A stretch of 5,491 bases of DNA from Spirochaetia bacterium. Lineage in GTDB: Bacteria; Spirochaetota; Spirochaetia; Treponematales; Breznakiellaceae. The DNA is taken from NCBI GenBank assembly GCA_025997495.1, contig BNUR01000168.1, positions 1 to 5,491 on the forward strand, written 5' to 3'. The number at the start of each line of letters is the position of its first letter. Position 1 is the first letter of the stretch. A program made the position numbers and the translations under genes. Below the pieces are notes generated by a model. The model was not told the origin of the DNA, did not search any database, and saw only the letters and a list, made by a program, of their open reading frames with translations. This document shows, one piece after another, positions 1-5,491 of this stretch.

Positions 1-1404
1 AAACGGAAAAAGCTAGGCATTGAGGATATCGACGCTTCGGAGGCCTTCATAAAACTGCATACCCTGAATTCCCGGCAGCCTGCGGTTTTCTTCTGCGCCG
101 AGGAAACCTTTTCCGGGTACGCCATTCCCCACAGTTTTCTTAATGTCACTGGTGATCCGGCAGGACGGTACGGGGAAACGGATCGGGAAAATTTCAGCGA
201 AGATCTCTTTAACGCCGAACAGGAATTGTACCGGAACATACAGGCGGGGAGGCAGGTTCCTGATTCCCCGCATAGCCTTTATCAGCAGCAGCTTGAGGGA
301 TTTGCCGCATGGCGCAGCAGGCGTCGTTTTACCGGTGATGTACCGGAACACATATCCGGCCTAGCGGCAGGAAGACATCCCCTGGTTATGGAATTGATCA
401 CGGCGCGCTATTGCAGCAGTAAAACTGTTCCGGGAAAGTTAAGCGTTTCCGCTTCCGCCATGAAACCATATTACCAGTGCGCCCTACAGTGGCTTTTTAA
501 AGAAATACTGCATCTCGAAAAGGTGCGTATGGAAACTACCCTGATGGCGGATAATGTCGTCGGTTCCCTGTACCATGCGGCGCTGGATTTCTTTTTTAAA
601 AAGGTTAAGGCGGAGGCCGGGGCCGCCCTCCTGCCCCTGGAAAATAGGCAACTTCCTTCTATATATAAGGCCTTTATCGCGGAGGGTGTTGAAACGGCCC
701 TGGAGCAGTTTTCTTCCGGGAACAAACAGTTTGAGATAAGCGCACTTACCGCGCGGCTGCTCAGGGCGGAACGGCAGGGGATACAGGATCAGATCGCCAT
801 TTTTCTCGCCGCCCTGCTGGATTACTTTGCCGGGTACCTTGTTGCGGACAGTGAACTCAAACTCAGCCATGAACCGGCGGGAAAGCAATTTGTTTTGAAC
901 GGCATGGTGGATTGCGTACTTGAGGATCGCCGGAACAGCACCGAACCTACCGGTGTCATCATCGACTTTAAGCTGGGGAATGCCCCGGTGCGTAAACTGT
1001 GTACCGGCGAAGGGGAGCAGGGCCTGGAAGATTTTCAGCTTCCCATGTACGTGACCTTGGCGGAACGGAACGGCTATAAAAGGGTACACACCGCGCTTTT
1101 TTTCAGTATCCTGAAAGCGGAACCAACGGTGCTGTTCGGCCTTATAAGCAGTAATGGAAAAGAGAAGCCCTACTATAAAAAAGATCGCATAGAACGCACC
1201 GGGGAAGCGGACAGTAAATTTGCTCTGGTGATGGCCGAATTTAAAGAGAAAACGGAACGCTACGTAAAAGATGTGCTGTCGGGCGCATTCAGTACCGTAA
1301 GTGATGATGAAGAAACGTGTTTTGCCTGCGATTACCACGCGGTGTGTAGAACCGTTTATACAATCGACCGGATGTCGAATGATAGGATGCCGCATAATGG
1401 ATGA
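1..1404 (+). CDS. addB: AddB-like helicase-nuclease subunit, C-terminal part (5' end outside window)
   Basis: Partial gene: frame 1 is open from the first base to TGA at 1402-1404, giving 467 residues with no start inside. AddB/RexB proteins are usually about 1150 residues, so over half lies upstream. Numbering from the window edge, C160 sits in a 'SASAMKPYYQC' entry motif, H192 in 'GSLYHAA', D304 in 'GMVD', D322-F323-K324 in 'IIDFK', and Q346/Y350 in 'FQLPMY'. These are the expected PD-(D/E)XK nuclease residues. C440, C443 and C449 form C-x2-C-x5-C and with C160 should bind the 4Fe-4S cluster typical of AddB. The nuclease residues look intact, so it should be active. In the AddAB complex, AddB pairs with AddA, cuts one strand during break resection and, in Bacillus, reads Chi. 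Chi recognition cannot be judged here because the helicase-like N-terminal domains are off-window. It overlaps addA by 8 bases. A generic Cas4/RecB-type nuclease is the alternative, but size and context favour AddB. Confidence 0.87.
   Translation, partial: KRKKLGIEDIDASEAFIKLHTLNSRQPAVFFCAEETFSGYAIPHSFLNVTGDPAGRYGETDRENFSEDLFNAEQELYRNIQAGRQVPDSPHSLYQQQLEGFAAWRSRRRFTGDVPEHISGLAAGRHPLVMELITARYCSSKTVPGKLSVSASAMKPYYQCALQWLFKEILHLEKVRMETTLMADNVVGSLYHAALDFFFKKVKAEAGAALLPLENRQLPSIYKAFIAEGVETALEQFSSGNKQFEISALTARLLRAERQGIQDQIAIFLAALLDYFAGYLVADSELKLSHEPAGKQFVLNGMVDCVLEDRRNSTEPTGVIIDFKLGNAPVRKLCTGEGEQGLEDFQLPMYVTLAERNGYKRVHTALFFSILKAEPTVLFGLISSNGKEKPYYKKDRIERTGEADSKFALVMAEFKEKTERYVKDVLSGAFSTVSDDEETCFACDYHAVCRTVYTIDRMSNDRMPHNG
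1384..1387 (+). promoter_or_regulatory. Ribosome binding site for addA (AGGA)
   Basis: AGGA lies 9 bases before the ATG at 1397, inside the last codons of addB. It supports 1397 as the addA start over the in-frame ATG at 1379, which has no comparable purine-rich motif in front of it. The match is short, so translational coupling from addB probably contributes as well. Confidence 0.5.
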
Positions 1405-4400
1405 TAAAAAAACTCCCAATAAGGAACAATTAGCGGCAATAAACTGCGACACAAACACGGTGGTTGCCGCCGGGGCGGGGTCGGGGAAGACAACGGTACT
1501 GGCGGGGCGGTTTGCGCGGCTGGTTACGGAAAAGAAATATCCCGTGGACAGGATACTTACCCTCACCTTTACCAGAAAAGCGGCGGCACAGATGTACCGG
1601 CGGATTCATCGCGACCTAAGCAGGATTGCTGCGGATCCTAATTCGGCGGGAGCGGAGTTTGCAAAGAAGGGGATACAGGATTTCTTTCATGCCCGGATAC
1701 AGACCCTGGACTCCTACTGCACCACGATAGTAAAGCAGGCGGCCTCCCGTTACGGCATAAGCCCGGACTTTGCCCTGGACGAGGAACGGTGCAGAGAGAT
1801 TGCCTTCGAGGAATCACTTCCCTTTGTGATTGCCCGCCGCCATCATCCGGCCATTGAAACCTTGTACCGGAAAAAGAAACCCGTTGATATCGCCGGTGAC
1901 ATTTTTGCGGAGACGGTTCTCAAGTACAGTTACCTGGACGAGCCCCCGGATTTCAGGAAGGAGGCCCTGGAGCAGGGGGAAATTGCGGCGGATTTATGGC
2001 AGGATAAGATCAATCAGCTTAGGGAAAAGTTAAACGAATTGACCGAATCTGTGCGGGGCGGCAGCTTGCAGGACGGCTTCATTGCCCAGCTTCCGCTGGT
2101 GTTAGAAAAACTGCATAAGGAATGGCCTGCATTTCCTGACGGAACATCTTTGCGGTCCTACCTTAAAAAGCTCAATGCCCTGGAAAGTGCCGAATGTGTC
2201 CGTGCGGCGGAGGCCGATCCGTGTCAGGGCGCGCTGTTACAGAGCATTATCTGCATAAATGAGTTTAACGGGATCAAACTGAATGTAGGTAAAAAAGAAT
2301 ACGCCGTAGGAAAGGCGGTGGTGAAAGCAATACGCGGCCTGTTCCTGGAATTTTCTTCCCTGGCGGTATTTTGTATGCAGGCGGGAATCATCATTTCCCT
2401 GATGACCCTGTTGAACGAATTCCAGGATTTGTTTCTCCTGCGAAAAAGAAGTGAGGGGGTTCTTACCTTCACCGACGCCGCCAGGCTTGCACGGGCGATA
2501 CTCCGGGATCATCATGACATAAGGCGGAACGAAAAAAAATCCGTGGAAACCATCATGATAGATGAGTTTCAGGATAATAACGAACTGCAAAAGGAATTGC
2601 TTTTTTTACTGGCTGAAAAACCGGAAAAGGAAACCAAAGGAATCCCCGGGGCCGCCGATATTGCCCGGGGGAAACTGTTTTTTGTGGGGGATGAAAAACA
2701 GTCAATCTACCGTTTCCGCGGCGCCGATGTGTCGGCCTTCAACGGACTCAAAAATGAATTGGCCGGTGATGAGCTGCCCCTCTTGATAAACTACCGATCC
2801 GTTCCCGCGTTGATCGGTTCCTTCAACGCCCTTTTCGGCGGCAGCGTGTTTGACCCGGCGGGCAGGGAACCTACGGCTGTATACCCGTCGGTCTTTGTCC
2901 CCACTCAGCCGGACGGCGGTGAACTACCGGACTTTGAGGCTTCCTACCGTCCCTTGGCGGCGGGAGTTGCGGATGCCCCTGGTGATAGCAGACTTACTGT
3001 TTGTATCCTGGATAAGCAAAAAAGTAATGAGGCGGAAGACGGCGCAGAAAACAACGATTTTGCGGCCAATGAAAATGAGGCTATTTTTACGGCGGAGCGT
3101 ATCAAAAAACTGCTGGATGATAACAAATACAAGGCCTCTGATATCGCGATCCTGTTTCGTTCCCGCAGTCCCCAGAAATTATTCGAGAAACATCTCCGGC
3201 TGCTCGGCATCCCCTATACCAGCGACGGGATTGGCGGCTTTTTTTCCGATGGCCCGGTAAACGACCTGCTTTCGGTACTCCGGCTTGCCGTCTATCCTAC
3301 GGATACCGATGCCTATGCGGTAACCCTTCGTTCACCCTTTGTGGGCATTTCCCTGGAGGGGCTTACCGCCTGCATTGCCCATAAGACCCGTGAAAAGAAT
3401 GACGTCCCCTTTTCCGATGCTGCGCTGCCGCTGCTTTCTGTTAGCGATCGCGGAAAATATACGGCGGGGCAGAAGTTCTACGCGCATATATTGAAAAAGA
3501 TTCCTGAAAACACCATAAGCGCCATGATTAGCGAACTATGGTACGCCCAGGGTTACCGGTATGAAACCGAGTGGCATCCCCAAACCCTGGTATATCAAAC
3601 ATTGTACGATTATCTTTTCAGCCTTGCCGTAAAGGCCGATGCCGAGGGTCAGAGCCTTGCGGCCTTTACGGATAAACTTTCGGCCATGAAGGAGCGGGAG
3701 GATCCCCTGGATGATATGGAAATTCCCCTGGAACGATCCGGCGCGGTACGGCTCATGACTATCCACAAAAGCAAAGGGCTGGAATTCCCCGTGGTGTTTA
3801 TTTGTTGCTGCGGGAACCGGAGCCGGAACAGCGGGAACGATGATGAGGTCTGTCGTACCGTGGCGGGGGGCCTTTCCTTCAATCCGCCCCTGCCGCCCTC
3901 CTGCGCCGCCATGCCGAAGATACGGCGGAACTTTTTCTACGAACAGGGTCGGGCCGGGGAAAAGCAGAAAAAAACAGCGGAACTGCGGCGCCTCCTCTAT
4001 GTTGCCATGACCCGTGCGGAAAAGGAATTGTACCTTACGGGCAGCCTTTCATACGGGAAAGACAACCCTGAAATAGATAATCTTCCGCTCCGGCTCCGTA
4101 ATGCAATAGCAGCCAAGCGGAGCACCCAGGATAAGACGGCGGAGGAGGAAGGGACGCCCCGTATTGAAGGGGATTCCATTCTTGACAACGATACTTTTTT
4201 TGGCCTGCTGCTCCCGGCGATTACCGCGCGGATAGCCGGGGACGGTTCATTGACCCCGGACGCTTCGTCAATTTTCCGCTTGGAAGAAATCCGGTCCCGT
4301 AATCCCGGGTATATAAAAAATCGTGAACACCAGGGGGCGGCATTTTACAATGACCGCAGGGGCCTTGCGGGTTTCCTTGACGCGGCGGCGCCCTATTATG

Positions 4401-5125
4401 ATACGGCGGAGATTATTGCCACTCCTCAAATTGAAAACAACCATCGCACCCCCACATCATACCATACCGCGCCTGAGACGGATTCCGCCCTTGTTCAGCG
4501 TAGTTATCCTGTGGACGCGGTATATTCCGGGGAAAGCGCTGCCGGAGTGTTCAGTACCGTTGACGGTATCCTCAATCGCTTTATCGCGAAAGATGAAGCC
4601 GGTGGTCAGAAGTTCTTTACCCCCGCCGATTTCGGAACCATTGCCCACGCCTGTGTGGAAGCTCAGATGAAGGGCGAAGAAGCAATCATCCCCCCTGGTT
4701 TGGCCGGGCATCTTTCCCCCCGGGAAGCGGACACCCTGCTTACCGCCGGACTTGATTTGGCAAACAAATTCCTGGCGTCAAAGCTTGGACGTGCCGCGCA
4801 AAATGCGCCCTTGCGGAAGAGCGAATACCGGTTCCGCAGCCTCTATGGGAAGTCCGGGTGTGCGGAGTACACCTTCATCAATGGGACTATCGACCTGCTC
4901 TTTGAAGACGATACTGCGGTGCAGGTGGTTGATTTTAAAACCGACAGCGTTGAAGCGCCCGGGGAACATACGGCGCAGATGGCCTTTTATTACCGGGCGG
5001 GTATGGACCTCCAGGGGATCCCGCAGGGTAAACCCTGCCGGGTGTGGCTGTACTACCTCCGCAGCGGCCATGCGGTGGAAATGACGGAAGCGGCGAAGGG
5101 GTTTATAATAGAAGATTGTCTATAG
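1397..5125 (+). CDS. addA: AddA: ATP-dependent helicase/nuclease subunit A
   Basis: Complete gene of 1242 residues, close to the usual AddA length of about 1200-1250. It is the motor subunit of AddAB: a 3'-5' superfamily 1A helicase with a C-terminal nuclease that unwinds and degrades DNA ends for RecA-mediated repair in the cytoplasm. Motifs in order: Q-motif Gln11; Walker A 'AGAGSGKTT' 25-33; Ia 'TLTFTRKAA' from about 55; 'QTLDSYC' 102-108; Walker B 'DEFQD' 389-393; III 'GDEKQSIYRFRGAD' 431-444; IV 'NYRS' 465-468; V 'TIHKSKGLEF' 788-797; VI 'LLYVAMTRAE' 866-875. The nuclease domain has H1084, D1166 in 'GTID', D1179-F-K1181 in 'VVDFKTD', and Q1194/Y1198, so both activities look intact. The start at 1397 was chosen because the Q-motif and Walker A follow at normal distance, AGGA precedes it, and it overlaps the addB stop. 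An in-frame ATG at 1379 is a weaker alternative. Oddities are three consecutive cysteines at 803-805 and a somewhat long loop between motifs II and III. Confusion with RecB or plain UvrD is unlikely given the AddB neighbour and the nuclease domain. Confidence 0.95.
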   Translation: MDDKKTPNKEQLAAINCDTNTVVAAGAGSGKTTVLAGRFARLVTEKKYPVDRILTLTFTRKAAAQMYRRIHRDLSRIAADPNSAGAEFAKKGIQDFFHARIQTLDSYCTTIVKQAASRYGISPDFALDEERCREIAFEESLPFVIARRHHPAIETLYRKKKPVDIAGDIFAETVLKYSYLDEPPDFRKEALEQGEIAADLWQDKINQLREKLNELTESVRGGSLQDGFIAQLPLVLEKLHKEWPAFPDGTSLRSYLKKLNALESAECVRAAEADPCQGALLQSIICINEFNGIKLNVGKKEYAVGKAVVKAIRGLFLEFSSLAVFCMQAGIIISLMTLLNEFQDLFLLRKRSEGVLTFTDAARLARAILRDHHDIRRNEKKSVETIMIDEFQDNNELQKELLFLLAEKPEKETKGIPGAADIARGKLFFVGDEKQSIYRFRGADVSAFNGLKNELAGDELPLLINYRSVPALIGSFNALFGGSVFDPAGREPTAVYPSVFVPTQPDGGELPDFEASYRPLAAGVADAPGDSRLTVCILDKQKSNEAEDGAENNDFAANENEAIFTAERIKKLLDDNKYKASDIAILFRSRSPQKLFEKHLRLLGIPYTSDGIGGFFSDGPVNDLLSVLRLAVYPTDTDAYAVTLRSPFVGISLEGLTACIAHKTREKNDVPFSDAALPLLSVSDRGKYTAGQKFYAHILKKIPENTISAMISELWYAQGYRYETEWHPQTLVYQTLYDYLFSLAVKADAEGQSLAAFTDKLSAMKEREDPLDDMEIPLERSGAVRLMTIHKSKGLEFPVVFICCCGNRSRNSGNDDEVCRTVAGGLSFNPPLPPSCAAMPKIRRNFFYEQGRAGEKQKKTAELRRLLYVAMTRAEKELYLTGSLSYGKDNPEIDNLPLRLRNAIAAKRSTQDKTAEEEGTPRIEGDSILDNDTFFGLLLPAITARIAGDGSLTPDASSIFRLEEIRSRNPGYIKNREHQGAAFYNDRRGLAGFLDAAAPYYDTAEIIATPQIENNHRTPTSYHTAPETDSALVQRSYPVDAVYSGESAAGVFSTVDGILNRFIAKDEAGGQKFFTPADFGTIAHACVEAQMKGEEAIIPPGLAGHLSPREADTLLTAGLDLANKFLASKLGRAAQNAPLRKSEYRFRSLYGKSGCAEYTFINGTIDLLFEDDTAVQVVDFKTDSVEAPGEHTAQMAFYYRAGMDLQGIPQGKPCRVWLYYLRSGHAVEMTEAAKGFIIEDCL
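2643..2672 (+). repeat. GC-rich inverted repeat inside addA
   Basis: Two CCCGGG-containing blocks (CCCCGGGG at 2644-2651 and CCCGGGGG at 2664-2671) sit about 20 bases apart and can pair as a roughly 8-bp stem with a one-base bulge. They encode part of the loop between helicase motifs II and III. No T-run follows, so this is not an intrinsic terminator. It may be a by-product of Pro/Gly/Arg codons. Confidence 0.3.
5020..5042 (+). repeat. Hairpin-forming inverted repeat near the addA 3' end
   Basis: GCAGGG (5023-5028), loop TAAA, CCCTGC (5033-5038) is a perfect 6-bp stem. It is extended by CCC (5020-5022) pairing with GGG (5040-5042) across a single bulged C at 5039, for nine pairs in all. It lies in the coding region about 85 bases before the addA stop. 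No T-tract follows, so it does not look like an intrinsic terminator. Any role in pausing or in mRNA processing between addA and tex is speculation. Confidence 0.35.
5081..5109 (+). promoter_or_regulatory. Candidate sigma-70 promoter for tex inside the addA 3' end
   Basis: A perfect -10 hexamer TATAAT lies at 5104-5109. Exactly 17 bases upstream is ATGACG (5081-5086), which matches the -35 consensus TTGACA at four of six positions. Transcription would start near 5116 and give a leader of about 35 bases before the ATG at 5151. This would let tex be expressed apart from addBA. The evidence is pattern only; the -10 overlaps the last addA codons (Ile-Ile-like), so a chance match is possible. Confidence 0.4.
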
Positions 5126-5150
5126 TCTCCATTCCTGATACACTCCCCTT

Positions 5151-5491
5151 ATGGAATTGACACAAGAGTATATTGATGGCCTGATGGTCAACGAGGTAAG
5201 CATCATGAAGGGCATTGCCGAAAAACTGGGGGTGAACCTGGGGCAGGTTTCGGCGGTGGTGGGCCTTTTGGGAGAGGGAAGCACGGTCCCTTTTATCAGC
5301 CGGTACCGGAAGGAGATGACCGGCAGCCTGGACGAGGTCCAGGTCCGGGATGTGGATCACCTGTTTTCCAGCGGGAAGAATCTGGAAACCCGCCGGCTGG
5401 AGATTATCCGGGGAATTTTTGACCAGGGCAAGCTCACCGAAGCGCTCTACGAAAATATTACTAAAGCGGTAACTTTAACGGAACTTGAGGA
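5151..5491 (+). CDS. tex: Tex-family transcription accessory protein, N-terminal part (3' end outside window)
   Basis: Partial gene: 113 residues are visible and the frame is open to the window edge. Tex proteins are usually around 700-780 residues, so most of it is missing, including the YqgF-like, helix-hairpin-helix and C-terminal S1 RNA-binding domains. Recognition rests on the strongly conserved N-terminal signature 'GEGSTVPFISRYRKEMTG' (residues 41-58). It is followed by the helical stretch with 'LDEVQVRDVDHLF' and 'RRLEIIRGIFDQGKL', which matches the E. coli YhgF/Tex layout. Tex is a cytoplasmic nucleic-acid-binding protein linked to transcription and to expression of some virulence genes. 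The start is uncertain. The ATG at 5151 follows the addA stop by 25 bases but has no visible Shine-Dalgarno. In-frame ATGs at 5184 and 5205 are alternatives, and the latter has GAGGT 7 bases upstream. Starting at 5184 would give an N-terminus about as long as that of E. coli Tex. A functional link to AddAB is not shown by adjacency alone. Confidence 0.9.
   Translation, partial: MELTQEYIDGLMVNEVSIMKGIAEKLGVNLGQVSAVVGLLGEGSTVPFISRYRKEMTGSLDEVQVRDVDHLFSSGKNLETRRLEIIRGIFDQGKLTEALYENITKAVTLTELE
5193..5197 (+). promoter_or_regulatory. Shine-Dalgarno-like GAGGT before an internal tex ATG
   Basis: GAGGT ends 7 bases before the in-frame ATG at 5205 and is the best ribosome-binding match near the start of tex. 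The ATG at 5151 is preceded by a pyrimidine-rich stretch with no such motif. Starting at 5205 would remove 18 residues and shorten the first helix compared with known Tex proteins. The motif may therefore be a coding coincidence (Asn-Glu-Val codons). Confidence 0.3.

Noticed and set aside
1301..1396. Longer addA beginning at 1301
   Set aside because: The added 32 residues read out of frame over the addB Cys cluster and look unlike any AddA N-terminus. The 1397 ATG has AGGA in front and normal spacing to Walker A.
226..1404. TTG at 226 as the start of the first gene
   Set aside because: The same frame is open all the way to base 1 with protein-like sequence, and AddB proteins are much longer, so the gene simply enters from upstream.
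484..1566. Long open frame of 360 codons on the minus strand
   Set aside because: It lies antisense to the addB nuclease domain and the start of addA, both of which carry conserved catalytic motifs. Its translation shows no recognisable domain, and it spans the junction of two real genes.
4323..4670. Plus-strand open frame of 115 codons inside addA
   Set aside because: It is an out-of-frame shadow, rich in Arg and Pro, and has no motif. The addA frame through here leads into the nuclease domain.
5126..5150. Possible intrinsic terminator between addA and tex
   Set aside because: The 25-base gap has no stem-loop and no T-run.
5157..5174. Perfect TTGACA at 5157-5162 with TATATT at 5169-5174
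   Set aside because: The hexamers are only 6 bases apart, and nothing resembling a -10 element lies at 16-18 bases, so they cannot form one sigma-70 promoter. They fall inside tex coding sequence.

Overview
The window holds an ordinary bacterial DNA-repair locus in which every gene reads on the + strand: the 3' part of an addB-like gene (1-1404), a complete addA gene (1397-5125), and the 5' end of a tex-like gene (5151 onward, running off the right edge). I see no mobile element, CRISPR array, tRNA or rRNA. There is no gene-free stretch above 300 bases; the only intergenic gap is 25 bases.

Region by region: positions 1-1404 encode 467 C-terminal residues of a PD-(D/E)XK nuclease subunit. It carries the four-cysteine iron-sulphur signature of AddB, split as one Cys before the nuclease and C-x2-C-x5-C after it. 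Positions 1397-5125 encode a 1242-residue AddA with all the UvrD/Rep-type superfamily 1A helicase motifs and an intact C-terminal nuclease domain. The two genes overlap by 8 bases, so they are almost certainly co-transcribed and translationally coupled. Together they should form the heterodimeric AddAB helicase-nuclease, which resects double-strand breaks and prepares 3' single-stranded ends for RecA. It is the functional counterpart of RecBCD. After a short gap comes Tex, an S1/YqgF-type RNA-binding transcription accessory protein. It has a possible promoter of its own inside the addA 3' end.

Organism: the window comes from a bacterium that uses AddAB rather than RecBCD, with roughly half G+C by eye. 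A spirochaete of the Treponema group is my tentative impression from protein style and base composition. No marker gene in the window proves it, and other AddAB-bearing phyla remain possible.

I found no previously undescribed system. The points worth a second look are local: the tex start and promoter, a cysteine-rich stretch between AddA helicase motifs V and VI, an enlarged motif II-III loop, and two GC-rich hairpins inside addA.
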